DNA from: Fibrobacterota bacterium
Lineage (GTDB): Bacteria > Fibrobacterota > Fibrobacteria > UBA11236
Assembly: GCA_028287505.1 (NCBI GenBank)
Contig: JAQBPN010000045.1
Location: 52,399-116,398, forward strand
Reading direction: 5' to 3'
Length of the DNA: 64,000 nt
The notes beneath the pieces were generated by a model. That model worked only from the letters and a program-made list of their open reading frames with translations. It searched no databases and had not been told where the DNA came from. The position numbers and the translations under genes are program-made. This document shows, in pieces, positions 34,825-43,872 of this stretch (positions are counted from its first letter, which is position 1; the number at the start of each line of letters is the position of its first letter).

Positions 34825-35385
34825 ATGAATATTTCCCCCAAATCCCGTTTCAACGGCGTTTTCCCCTTCATATTGGCCGGGATCGCTCTCGTGCAATCCG
34901 GATGGGCGAAATCGTTTCAATCCATCAAGGGTGAATCCACGTTGAGTTATTACATCATGCACCCGATGCAAAAATTTTCCGGCGTAATACGAGACTTCAC
35001 GTGCAAAGTGAATCTGGCTCCGGAAGCCGCTTTGTCGAAAATGAAGGTCTCGGCCGCCATCCATTTCGACGGCAGCAACCCAAAGGGGAACTCACGCGCC
35101 TTGGAGATGCTCGAACCCGGAAAATTCCCGAAGGTGGAATTCGAGAGTAAATCCGTTAAGCGCGACGGAGACGGGTACAAGGTTGCGGGGAATCTGACTT
35201 TTCATGGACAGACGAAACCCATACAATTCCGCATTTCCCCGCATTTCCTTCCCCACAAGGTTCAGGTCGTCGGCGGATTCGACGTAAAGCTTTCCGATTT
35301 CGAGGTGAAGCGGCCCCGGCTGCTTTTCATGCCGGTCGACGATAAGTTGACCATCAACTTCAATCTCTATTCCATGAACGATTGA
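34825..35385 (+). CDS. YceI family periplasmic protein
   Basis: ATG 34825 is chosen over 34795 because AAAGAG lies 8 nt before it and a signal peptide follows at once (about 1-28, ending GWAKS). The 186-residue product has the YceI lipocalin-like pattern: SFQSIKGESTLSYYIMHPMQKFSGV, KVSAAIHFDGSNPKGNSRALEML, FPKVEFESKSV, and GNLTFHGQTKPIQF (each abbreviated to its typical phrases). YceI proteins are beta-barrels that bind isoprenoid or other hydrophobic molecules in the periplasm. Here the ligand is unknown and no cytochrome b561 partner is adjacent. Confidence 0.9.
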   Translation: MNISPKSRFNGVFPFILAGIALVQSGWAKSFQSIKGESTLSYYIMHPMQKFSGVIRDFTCKVNLAPEAALSKMKVSAAIHFDGSNPKGNSRALEMLEPGKFPKVEFESKSVKRDGDGYKVAGNLTFHGQTKPIQFRISPHFLPHKVQVVGGFDVKLSDFEVKRPRLLFMPVDDKLTINFNLYSMND

Positions 35386-35555
35386 TGGGAACGTAGACCC
35401 TTTTCGGCTTTCCAATTCGGGGCAGATGCTGACCAAGTGTCATCTCTTGCTCGGGGTTTCCCGGCGGTTTCCGCCCTCGGCCTGCCAAATTCCCCGGAAC
35501 ACCTGACATCTCCTGCCAATGACCGCTTGGCTTGGTCCTTGCGCTACGCGTAGGA

Positions 35556-38500
35556 ATGTCAATCCGGGTATCCCTCCGTCATGTCACCGCTTATAAATAC
35601 GACCGGCCGGTCACCCTCTCCCCGCAGCTCATCCGCCTGCGTCCGGCGGCCCATTGCCGGACCCGGATCGAGGCTTATACCCTCAAGGTGAAACCCGCGG
35701 GACATTTCCTGAACTGGCAGCAGGACCCGTTCGGAAACTTCATGGCCCGGGTGGTATTTCCGGAACCCCAGCGGGAGTTCGAGGTGGAGGTGGGGCTGGT
35801 CGCGGACATGACCGTCATCAACCCCTTCGATTTTTTCGTGGAGCCGGAGGCGGACAAGTTTCCCTTCACCTATGCCCCTTCGCTCAGGGAATCCCTGGCG
35901 CCCTACCTGGAAATCCGCGAGGACGGCGAGCTTCTCAAAGCCTGGCTGAAGAAGGTCGATCGCAAGCCCAGATCCATCGTGGATTTCCTGATGGACCTGA
36001 ACCAGTTGCTTCCCAAGGAAATCAAGTATTGCATCCGCCTGGAAAGCGGCGTGCAAAGCAGCGAGGAAACCCTGAAGCTGGCTTCCGGTTCCTGCCGCGA
36101 TTCAGCCTGGCTGCTGGTGCAGAGCCTGCGCCATCTGGGCATCGCGGCCCGTTTCGCTTCCGGATATCTCATCCAACTGCAACCGGACAAGCCGCCCTTG
36201 GAAGGGCCCGCCGGTCCCGTCGCCGATTTCACCGATCTGCATGCCTGGGCGGAAGCCTATGTGCCGGGGGCGGGATGGATCGGATTGGACTCCACTTCGG
36301 GCCTGATGGCGGGGGAAGGCCACATTCCCTTGAGCTGCACGCCTTCACCGGAAGACTCCGCGCCCATCTCGGGCGGGGTCTCCGTATGCGAATCCACTTT
36401 CGACCACAAAATGGAGTTGGTCCGCCTGCGGGAAGAGCCCCGCGTCACCGCGCCCATCGACGATGCGCAATGGATGGATCTGTTGGCGCTGGGCGACACG
36501 GTGGACAAGGACATGGTCGCGGCCGGCCTGGATCTGACCCAGGGAGGCGAGCCCACCTTCGTATCCATCGACGATATGGACGGGGCTGAATGGAACACCG
36601 CGGCCCTGGGCGAAAAGAAATATGCCATGGCCAACGAGCTGACCTGGCGGCTGCAGGAGCGGTTCGCTCCCGGAGCCATGCTGCATTACGGCCAGGGAAA
36701 GTGGTATCCCGGCGAGCCCTTGCCCCGCTGGGCCCTGACGGTCATGTGGCGTCCGGACGGTAAGCCCGTATGGCGCAACGCCAAGCTGCAGGCCAAGGAA
36801 GGCGATTCCGGAAAGTACGAAAGCAAGGACGCGGAAGTGTTGGCGCGTTCCATCGTCCGTTTCCTCAAGCTGGACGCGGGGTTCCTGAAAGCCGCCTATG
36901 AAGACGCTTTCTATTACCTGTGGAAGGAAGGCCGCCTGCCCGCCGATTTCGATCCCAAGCGGACGGATTGGAAGAGCGATGCGGAACGCGCGCGCCTGTT
37001 GAAGCTGCTGGAAGGCGGCCTGGACAAGGTGACCGGTTACGTGCTGCCGCTGGCGGGGGATTTCGACGGCGCGGCCACGCGCTGGCGATCGGACGCGTGG
37101 GTGTTCCGGCGCAACCAGCTTTTCCTGCTTCCCGGCGATTCGCCTTTGGGGTACCGCCTTCCCCTGGACAGCATTCCCTGGGGGCCCACGGCTCCGGAAT
37201 TCCCGTCCCAACTTTCTCCCTTGGCGGAACGTCCGCCGCTGCCCGATTTCCCATTGCCTAACGGGTACGGAGCGGATACCGGCCCTGCGAAAACCGTCCG
37301 CGCGGAAGCGGGAAAGCCGACGCCACCCGCCGTTCCCAGGACCGCTGGTACGATCCGGACCGCCCTGTGCGTGGAAGCGCGCGGCGGCCATCTCTATGTA
37401 TTCTTTCCGCCCGTCACCAATCTGGAATCCTTCCTGGAACTCGCGAGCGTGATCGAAGCGGCGGCCGGGGACACGGGCCTGTCCGTGCGGGTGGAAGGCT
37501 ACCGTCCGCCCCAGGACTATCGCCTGAAGAGTTTCGCCATCACGCCGGATCCGGGCGTCATCGAAGTCAACATCCATCCGTCCGCATCCTGGCGGGAACT
37601 GGTGGAGAAGACGGAGATCATCTACGGGGAAGCCGCCCGCTGCCGCCTGGGCGCGGAGAAGTTCCAATTGGACGGCCGGCATACGGGAACCGGAGGCGGC
37701 AACCACATCGTATTGGGGTCCGAGCGCCCTTCCGACAGCCCCTTCCTGAAGCGGCCGCATCTGCTCCGCAGCGTGGTGAATTTCTGGCAGAACCATCCCA
37801 GCCTTTCCTACCTGTTTTCCGGATTGTTCATCGGCCCCACCAGCCAATCGCCCCGGTTGGACGAGGCCCGCGACGATGCCTTGGCGGAGATGCAGCTCGC
37901 ATTCAAGCAGGTCCCTTCCCAGGAAGCCTTGCAGCCCTGGCAGGTGGACCGGATCTTCCGCAATCTGCTGGTGGATTTGACCGGCAACACCCATCGGGCG
38001 GAACTGTGCATCGACAAGCTATACAGTCCGGACAGTCTCTCCGGGCGCCTGGGACTGTTGGAGTTGCGCGGCTTCGAGATGCCCCCCCATCCGCGCCTCA
38101 ACGCGGCCCAGTGCCTGCTGGTGCGGGCTTTGATCACGCGCTTCTGGGACCATCCCTATTCGGCGCCCTTGCAGCCCTGGGGCGCGGCCTTGCACGACCG
38201 CTGGATGCTGCCGCATTTCCTGTGGGCGGATTTCGAGGACGTGATCGGATTCCTGTCCCGAGGCGGATATGAGGTGAGGCCGGAATGGTACGCTCCCTTC
38301 CTGGAGTTCCGCTTTCCCCGCTGCGGTGAACTGCAGCTCAAGGACATCTCCCTGGAGGTGCGCCAGGCCGCGGAGCCCTGGCATGTGCTGGGCGAAGAGG
38401 CCGCCGGTTCCGGCACTTCCAGGTACGTCGATTCCTCCCTGGAGCGCCTGCAGGTGAAGGTCAAGGGATTCGGGACCAAGCGTCATGCCGTGGCCTGCAA

Positions 38501-38852
38501 CGGCATCGCCATGCCCCTGGTTCCCACCGGCGTGGCCGGAGAGGCGGTGGCGGGGGTGCGTTTCCGGGCCTGGCAGCCGCCTTCCTGCCTGCATCCGCTC
38601 ATTCCCATCCATGCCCCGCTCGCCTTCGAAGTCATTGATTTATGGAGTGGTAGGTCGCTTGGTGGATGCACTTATTACGTGGCCCATCCCGCCGGGCGCA
38701 ATTACCAGACCTTTCCCGTCAATGCGGCCGAGGCCGAAGCCAGGCGGTCGGCGCGCTTCGAAGCCCGCGGCCACCAGCCCGGTCCCATCCGGCTGAAATC
38801 CGCGGCCGTCAATCCTGACCATCCCCTTACCCTGGACCTGCGCAGGCATTGA
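35556..38852 (+). CDS. Transglutaminase-like / DUF2126 large protein
   Basis: The start at ATG 35556 gives the family N-terminus MSIRVSLRHVTAYKYDRPV; TTG at 35532 would add eight residues without family similarity. The 1098-residue protein has a bacterial-transglutaminase N-terminal domain (1-80). The papain-like transglutaminase core carries Cys in GSCRDSAW (about 178), His in DLHAWAEAY (about 228) and Asp in GLDSTSG (about 245). A long DUF2126 region (about 300-1098) contains EVNIHPSASW and DGRHTGTGGGNHIVLG. The gene is first in the conserved trio with ATP-grasp/alpha-E and a second transglutaminase. That trio has been predicted from comparative genomics to make or cleave peptide-like amide bonds, but the substrate is unknown. 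Confidence 0.9.
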   Translation: MSIRVSLRHVTAYKYDRPVTLSPQLIRLRPAAHCRTRIEAYTLKVKPAGHFLNWQQDPFGNFMARVVFPEPQREFEVEVGLVADMTVINPFDFFVEPEADKFPFTYAPSLRESLAPYLEIREDGELLKAWLKKVDRKPRSIVDFLMDLNQLLPKEIKYCIRLESGVQSSEETLKLASGSCRDSAWLLVQSLRHLGIAARFASGYLIQLQPDKPPLEGPAGPVADFTDLHAWAEAYVPGAGWIGLDSTSGLMAGEGHIPLSCTPSPEDSAPISGGVSVCESTFDHKMELVRLREEPRVTAPIDDAQWMDLLALGDTVDKDMVAAGLDLTQGGEPTFVSIDDMDGAEWNTAALGEKKYAMANELTWRLQERFAPGAMLHYGQGKWYPGEPLPRWALTVMWRPDGKPVWRNAKLQAKEGDSGKYESKDAEVLARSIVRFLKLDAGFLKAAYEDAFYYLWKEGRLPADFDPKRTDWKSDAERARLLKLLEGGLDKVTGYVLPLAGDFDGAATRWRSDAWVFRRNQLFLLPGDSPLGYRLPLDSIPWGPTAPEFPSQLSPLAERPPLPDFPLPNGYGADTGPAKTVRAEAGKPTPPAVPRTAGTIRTALCVEARGGHLYVFFPPVTNLESFLELASVIEAAAGDTGLSVRVEGYRPPQDYRLKSFAITPDPGVIEVNIHPSASWRELVEKTEIIYGEAARCRLGAEKFQLDGRHTGTGGGNHIVLGSERPSDSPFLKRPHLLRSVVNFWQNHPSLSYLFSGLFIGPTSQSPRLDEARDDALAEMQLAFKQVPSQEALQPWQVDRIFRNLLVDLTGNTHRAELCIDKLYSPDSLSGRLGLLELRGFEMPPHPRLNAAQCLLVRALITRFWDHPYSAPLQPWGAALHDRWMLPHFLWADFEDVIGFLSRGGYEVRPEWYAPFLEFRFPRCGELQLKDISLEVRQAAEPWHVLGEEAAGSGTSRYVDSSLERLQVKVKGFGTKRHAVACNGIAMPLVPTGVAGEAVAGVRFRAWQPPSCLHPLIPIHAPLAFEVIDLWSGRSLGGCTYYVAHPAGRNYQTFPVNAAEAEARRSARFEARGHQPGPIRLKSAAVNPDHPLTLDLRRH

Positions 38853-38913
38853 TGCCGGACGTGAATCTCCGGCTTGAGTCGGGCTCCCGGGTTTGTTATC
38901 ATCAGCAGGCAAC

Positions 38914-41466
38914 GTGAACGCGAAACCGACCGATAAGACCGGGCCCATCACAGGCCTTCTCGAGCATTACCACCCCGCCTCCGAAGGCTGGGATGAAATG
39001 GTGGCGCGCGGAGGCGCCGTGCGCCCCACCTGGTCGGGACTGGCCGCCACCCTGGAAGAGCTCGGCTCCGAGGACGTGCGCCGCCGCAAACAGGCCCTGG
39101 CCGAACAGCTCCGCTTGAACGGGGTAACCTACAATGTCTACGGGGACAGCCAGGGCGCCGATCGCATCTGGTCCCTGGATCCCATTCCCCTGATCCTGGA
39201 AAGCGCGGAATGGGAGTCTGCCGAGCGCGGCCTCATCCAGCGCGCGGAACTGCTGGACGCCATCCTCCGCGATGTCTACGGTCCCCGCCGCCTGGTCCGC
39301 GATGGACTGCTTCCGGCCCTGTTCCTGTATTCGCATCCGGGATTCCAGCGGGCCTGCAGCGGCAGTCCCGCCATCCAGCAGCGTATGCTGCGGTTCTACT
39401 CCGCCGATATGGTCCGGGGCTCGGACGGCGGCTTCCGGGTGGTCAGCGACCGCGGCCAGAATCCCTCCGGATACGGTTACGCGCTGGAAAACCGCACCGT
39501 GCTCAGCCGCACCCTGCCCAGCCTGTTCCGGCAATCCCGCGTGCACCGCCTGGACGGCTTTTTCCAATCCTTCCGCAAGAGCCTGTCGGAAGCCGCGCCT
39601 CCCGGCGTCCGCGATCCCTTCGTGGTGCTCCTCTCCCCGGGTCCGGAAAACGAGACCTTTTTCGAGCAGGCGTATCTGGCAAGTTACCTGGGCCTTCCCC
39701 TGGTGAAGGGTTCGGACCTCACGCCCAAGGACGGCGGCATCCGTCTGCTTTCCCTGGAAGGCTCCCGCCAGGTCGACGTGATCCTGCGCCGCGTGGACGA
39801 TACCTTCTGCGATCCGCTGGAATTGAACGGCAGCTCCCTCCTGGGCGTGCCCGGCCTGCTCCAAGCGGTCCGGAACCGCAAGGTCGCGGTTTGCAACGCC
39901 CTGGGGAGCGGCATCCTGGGCGGGTCCGGGCTGATGTCCTTCCTGCCGGCCATCTGCAAGCACCTGTTCGGCCAGGACCTGCTGCTGCCTTCCGTGGAGA
40001 CCTATTGGTGCGGGGACAAGGCCCAGCGGGACGCGGCCCTGGACCGGTTCGACGAGATGGTGATCAAGCCCTTGTACCAGGGTCCCAAGCGCAGCACCTG
40101 GTTCGTCAACAAATTGACGCGGGAACAGCGCGAGAAGCTTTTGATCCGCATCCGCGCCAAGCCCCAGCTTTATCTGGCCCAGGAGTCGCTGCGGCCCTCC
40201 ACTGCCCCCTGTTTCATCTCCGATCGTCTGGAAGCGCGCTCCCTGGTGCTGCGCAGCTTCCTGACCGCCGTGGACGGATCCTATTCCGTGATGCCGGGCG
40301 GACTCACGCGCGTGGCTTCCCTGCCGGACAGCATCGAGGTCACGGGCCAGGAAGGGGGTATCAGCAAGGATACCTGGATCCTTTCCTCGGAACCCATGTC
40401 CTGGGCCGCCGCTCCGGAACTGGCTTCCGCGCCGCTGCGCCCCAACCGCCACCAGGGTCCGTTGCCGGCCTATGCCATGGAAAACCTGTTCTGGTTCGGC
40501 CGCTACCAGGAGCGCCTCGCCTGCCAGTCCCGCGTATGGCGGGAAATCCTGCGCCAGGCCGGCGAATGGTACCGGCCGGCCATGGAAGGCGCGCCCGACT
40601 GGATCAGGATCCTGCGCGCCTATCAACCGGCGTTTCCCGCCTTCTCCGGGGACGCCCGCGCCCTGGAAGATCAATTGGCGCGGTCCCTGCACGAGGAAAC
40701 CTCGGTGGGATCCCCCGCGTTCAACCATGCGGCCTTGCGCCGCACGGCGCGGGCCGTGCGCGATCTCCTGCCGGACGATTGCTGGCTGGCCGTGAACTCC
40801 CTGATGCCCAGCGGGGCCGGGGACGCTTCCGCTCTGGACGTCGATCCTTTCCAATCCGAATCGTTCGGCCCCGCCTCCACCCTGAACCGTCTGGATCGCG
40901 CCATCCTGCATCTGGGCGGACTGGCGGGCCTGGAATCGGAAAGCATCGCCTTGGGCCCGGTGCGGCGTTTCATCATGATGGGCCGCAGGGTGGAAAGGGC
41001 GCAGGCCACCGTGCGCGTCCTGGCCGCCGCCCTGGGCGGCAACCTGAAGCCTCCGGACTCTTTGCTGAAATCGCTGCTGTTCTTCCACGATAGCGACCTG
41101 ATGTACCGCCAGCGTTACCAGCGGGAAGTGCAGGCCGTGGCCGTGGCGGATCTGCTCTTGGCGGACGAACTCAATCCGCGATCCATCGCCTACCAATTGG
41201 CGCGCTTCGCCGATGAGCTGGTCCAGCTTCCCCTGGCGGAATCCGCTTTGCTCTCCGCATGCCAGAAAACCGTGCTCAAGGCCCTGACTTCGGTGCGGGT
41301 TTTCGAAACCGCCGAACACGGCGGCATCCTGGGCGCGGGAGGCAACGAGGCGTTCGAACACCTGTTGAGCAGCCTGGAAACCTGGCTGGGACACATTTCC
41401 GATTTCATGTCGCGCGAATTCTTCCAGCCCATCCCATTGCCCCAATCCCTGCGGGAATGGACCTGA
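38914..41466 (+). CDS. Circularly permuted ATP-grasp protein fused to alpha-E domain
   Basis: GTG 38914 (AGG a few bases before) is preferred; TTG 38893 would add seven residues. The ~850-residue protein starts with a circularly permuted ATP-grasp ligase domain (about 60-500). Typical phrases are FYSADMVRGSDGGFRVVSDR, GYGYALENRTVLSR, VVLLSPGPENETFFEQAYLA and VKPLYQGP-like VIKPLYQG. The C-terminal half (about 530-850) is the all-helical alpha-E domain (DUF403: MENLFWFGRYQERL, FIMMGRRVERAQ). Many genomes encode these halves as separate adjacent genes, so this is a fusion. ATP-grasp domains form amide bonds; the alpha-E partner is thought to work with the transglutaminases on either side. Confidence 0.92.
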   Translation: MNAKPTDKTGPITGLLEHYHPASEGWDEMVARGGAVRPTWSGLAATLEELGSEDVRRRKQALAEQLRLNGVTYNVYGDSQGADRIWSLDPIPLILESAEWESAERGLIQRAELLDAILRDVYGPRRLVRDGLLPALFLYSHPGFQRACSGSPAIQQRMLRFYSADMVRGSDGGFRVVSDRGQNPSGYGYALENRTVLSRTLPSLFRQSRVHRLDGFFQSFRKSLSEAAPPGVRDPFVVLLSPGPENETFFEQAYLASYLGLPLVKGSDLTPKDGGIRLLSLEGSRQVDVILRRVDDTFCDPLELNGSSLLGVPGLLQAVRNRKVAVCNALGSGILGGSGLMSFLPAICKHLFGQDLLLPSVETYWCGDKAQRDAALDRFDEMVIKPLYQGPKRSTWFVNKLTREQREKLLIRIRAKPQLYLAQESLRPSTAPCFISDRLEARSLVLRSFLTAVDGSYSVMPGGLTRVASLPDSIEVTGQEGGISKDTWILSSEPMSWAAAPELASAPLRPNRHQGPLPAYAMENLFWFGRYQERLACQSRVWREILRQAGEWYRPAMEGAPDWIRILRAYQPAFPAFSGDARALEDQLARSLHEETSVGSPAFNHAALRRTARAVRDLLPDDCWLAVNSLMPSGAGDASALDVDPFQSESFGPASTLNRLDRAILHLGGLAGLESESIALGPVRRFIMMGRRVERAQATVRVLAAALGGNLKPPDSLLKSLLFFHDSDLMYRQRYQREVQAVAVADLLLADELNPRSIAYQLARFADELVQLPLAESALLSACQKTVLKALTSVRVFETAEHGGILGAGGNEAFEHLLSSLETWLGHISDFMSREFFQPIPLPQSLREWT

Positions 41467-41479
41467 AACCGGATCCCTG

Positions 41480-42400
41480 ATGCCCATCTATACCATCCGC
41501 CATCGCACCATATACGTCTACAGCGAAGAATGCGGCCTGAGCGTCAACCAAGCGCGACTGCGCCCCCGCGAATTGCCGGGCCAGCGCCTGATGGCATTTT
41601 CCCTGGAGTCGACGCCCAGGCTGGAGGACTTCCAGGAGGGACCCGACTTTTTCGGCAACCCCACCGCCATCTTCAAAGTGGCCAAAGGCCACGAGCGCTT
41701 CGAGATTTGCACGGAAAGCCGCGTGGACGTATCCTGGGCGGAACGGGACGCGCCGCCGGAAACCTCCGCCTGGGAGGAAACGGCCGAGGCGCTCAGAACG
41801 CCCGCGACGCCGGAGGCCCAGGACGCCATCCAATTCGTGCTGGACTCGCCGCTGGTCAAGGTATTCCCGGAGTTGCGCGAATACGCATCCGCCTCCTTCC
41901 CGGCAGGCAGGCCGCTGGGCGAGGCGGCATTCCACCTCATGCGCCGCATCCACCGGGATTTCCGATTCATTCCCGGATCCACCAGCCTCCAGACCACCCT
42001 GGAAATGGTGTTCCAGACCCGTTGCGGCGTGTGTCAGGATTTCTCCCACCTCATGCTCGGTTGCCTGCGCAGCCTGGGGCTGGCGGGGAGGTATGTCAGC
42101 GGTTACATCGAAACCCAGCCCAAACCCGGCAAGCCCAGGCTGGTCGGAGCGGACGCCACCCACGCCTGGGTCTCCGTCTTCGCGCCCGGCACCGGCTGGC
42201 TCGATTTCGATCCGACCAACCTGATGCTGCCCGGACCGCAGCATATCACCTTGGCCTGGGGCCGCGACTTTTCCGACGTCAGTCCTTTGCGGGGCGTGCT
42301 CTACGGAGGCGGCACCCAGAAGCTCAAGGTGGAGGTGGACGTCCTGCGCGAGGACGGATCGCCCAGCCTCGTCGAGCCTTTGATCCGCGCCAAGTCCTGA
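41480..42400 (+). CDS. Transglutaminase-like cysteine protease-fold protein
   Basis: This 306-residue protein starts 13 nt after the ATP-grasp gene. The N-terminal bacterial-transglutaminase domain (IYTIRHRTIYVYSEE, with LRPRELPGQ) precedes the catalytic core: Cys in CGVCQDFSH (about 185), His in DATHAWVSV (about 227) and Asp in WLDFDPTN (about 242). It closes the three-gene cluster. Its likely partner is the ligase upstream. It could hydrolyse or transfer the peptide product of that ligase (inference from family context). Confidence 0.92.
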   Translation: MPIYTIRHRTIYVYSEECGLSVNQARLRPRELPGQRLMAFSLESTPRLEDFQEGPDFFGNPTAIFKVAKGHERFEICTESRVDVSWAERDAPPETSAWEETAEALRTPATPEAQDAIQFVLDSPLVKVFPELREYASASFPAGRPLGEAAFHLMRRIHRDFRFIPGSTSLQTTLEMVFQTRCGVCQDFSHLMLGCLRSLGLAGRYVSGYIETQPKPGKPRLVGADATHAWVSVFAPGTGWLDFDPTNLMLPGPQHITLAWGRDFSDVSPLRGVLYGGGTQKLKVEVDVLREDGSPSLVEPLIRAKS

Positions 42401-42429
42401 TCCTCCCGTAACTCGCCGACCCGCCAGAA

Positions 42430-42446
42430 CCTATTTTCAAAGTAGG
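42430..42446. promoter_or_regulatory. Palindrome CCTATTTTCAAAGTAGG
   Basis: A 17-bp near-perfect palindrome (one mismatched pair) lies between the transglutaminase cluster and the next gene. Its centre offers no loop, so it is more plausible as a DNA-binding site than as a hairpin. Confidence 0.35.
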
Positions 42447-42451
42447 GGCCC

Positions 42452-42470
42452 CCCATCCTTCCGGGATGGG
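42452..42470 (+). terminator. Hairpin behind the transglutaminase cluster
   Basis: CCCATCC and GGATGGG pair perfectly around TTCCG, 51 nt after the stop. No T-run follows, so it is a weak terminator candidate or a leader element of the next gene. Confidence 0.35.
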
Positions 42471-42508
42471 ACGGGCATACTTACTCCCGAACGGCAAACG
42501 AGGTTTCC

Positions 42509-43216
42509 ATGGAGCGCAACTTCGAGGAAAAAGGGCAGGCGACGATATTGGAAGAGGGGGAGATTTTCTTTTTTTACCGGCCAAGGGCGGACAGCGGGAT
42601 TTCCGGAGCGGAAGCGGAGGAGGGGCAAATCTTCATGGTTCTGCATCCCTTGCGCAAATCCCGATACCGGTTGATCCACCTGGGCAAGCAGTATCCGCCC
42701 GCATTGAAAAAAAGCGGCCCGCGGATTCAGGCGTCCATCGACAAAGTGATGGCCTCCCTGGACGAATTGCGGGCCGAATTGGTCGAGCAGGAGAGTTGGA
42801 GCGGGAATCGGGGAAAACGGGCCCGTCCCGCGGCCTTGCAGGTGGGAGAAGGGATTTACGCCCTTCTGAAATACCGCGACAATACCCATCTGGTGTATGC
42901 CTTGGACGACTCCATCCGGGAAAACGGACTGCTGGAGGAAATGGGAATCGCTCCGGAAGGCGGCTACACTACCAGCGTCAGGAATCCGGACACTTCTGAC
43001 GCCTCTGGAAACGCCAAACATCCGGATTTCCCCAGGCACCTGCTGGAAAGATTCCGGGGCAGGGAGTCGATCCCGATCGATCCCATCGAATTCCTGAACG
43101 AGGAGGGCGCGGAACTGCTTTTGACGGGGATCAGCAATGATCCGATGGAAGACCTGGGCATCGAATTCAATTCCCGGAACGGTTCCAGGACCGATCATTC
43201 GAGGGGGCAGATATGA
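42509..43216 (+). CDS. Conserved hypothetical protein
   Basis: This 235-residue soluble protein has no signal peptide; GAGG lies 7 nt before its ATG. The sequence reads as a conserved family of unknown function: EEGEIFFFYRP, FMVLHP, YRLIHLGKQ, then a Pro/Ala-Leu-Gln-VGEGIYAL segment, THLVYAL and a late GGYTTSVRNPD. I recall similar proteins in proteobacteria and cyanobacteria but know no function. Its TGA overlaps the ATG of the PfpI-like gene (ATGA), so the two should be made together. Regulation independent of the transglutaminase cluster is possible, because 108 nt with a palindrome and a hairpin separate them. Confidence 0.8.
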   Translation: MERNFEEKGQATILEEGEIFFFYRPRADSGISGAEAEEGQIFMVLHPLRKSRYRLIHLGKQYPPALKKSGPRIQASIDKVMASLDELRAELVEQESWSGNRGKRARPAALQVGEGIYALLKYRDNTHLVYALDDSIRENGLLEEMGIAPEGGYTTSVRNPDTSDASGNAKHPDFPRHLLERFRGRESIPIDPIEFLNEEGAELLLTGISNDPMEDLGIEFNSRNGSRTDHSRGQI

Positions 43217-43773
43217 AAACGAGACTGCAAAACCTGAGGTTGGCCATCCTGGCCACCGACGGATTCGAACAGGTGGAGCTTTTCAGTCCCCGGGACGCTT
43301 ACCAGGAAGAGGGGGCCCTGGTCTCGATCGTTTCCCAGAACTGGGGTGAAATCGAAAGCTGGAACAAGAACGATTGGGGCGAAACCATTCCCGTCGACTT
43401 GATCCTGGATCGGGCCCGCGTGGATGATTTCGACGTCCTGTTCATTCCGGGCGGCGTCCTCAATCCGGACAGATTGCGCATGGATTCCCGGGCCGTGGCT
43501 TTCATCCAGGATTTCTTCCAGGCGGGCAAGCCGGTGGCGGCCATTTGCCATGGGCCGCAATTGCTCATCGAAGCGGACGTGGTGCGCGGCCGGACCCTGA
43601 CCTCCTGGCCGTCCATCAAAACGGATCTGAAAAACGCCGGCGCCAACTGGGTGAATGAAAAAGTGGTCCAAGACGGCAATCTGGTGACCAGCCGGGGGCC
43701 GGACGATATCCCCGTCTTCAACGCCAGGACCATCGAGTTTTTCGAAAAAGCCATGGTCGGCGCCATCAGTTGA
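43213..43773 (+). CDS. DJ-1/PfpI family protein (type 1 glutamine amidotransferase-like)
   Basis: This 186-residue protein has the DJ-1/PfpI fold: LRLAILATDGFEQVELF at the start, DVLFIPGG near 78, the nucleophile elbow AAICHGPQLL with Cys near 117, and LVTSRGPDDIPVF near the end. The early Glu of DGFEQVE corresponds to the acidic partner of the nucleophile. Family members are proteases, deglycases or stress-protective hydrolases; the activity is not predictable here. Its start overlaps the hypothetical gene before it by 4 nt. Confidence 0.92.
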   Translation: MKTRLQNLRLAILATDGFEQVELFSPRDAYQEEGALVSIVSQNWGEIESWNKNDWGETIPVDLILDRARVDDFDVLFIPGGVLNPDRLRMDSRAVAFIQDFFQAGKPVAAICHGPQLLIEADVVRGRTLTSWPSIKTDLKNAGANWVNEKVVQDGNLVTSRGPDDIPVFNARTIEFFEKAMVGAIS

Positions 43774-43872
43774 GGCCGGTAATTCGGGATGGATCCGCGA
43801 TATTCCGGTTGAAAACCGGCCTTATCAGGATATAATTAGGGGGCTTTGGCGAAATTCTTTCCGGAGGTCCCC

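Noticed and set aside
38902..41487. 861-codon minus-strand frame opposite the ATP-grasp/alpha-E gene
   Set aside because: Gln/Gly/His-rich shadow; the plus strand has unmistakable ATP-grasp and alpha-E phrases.
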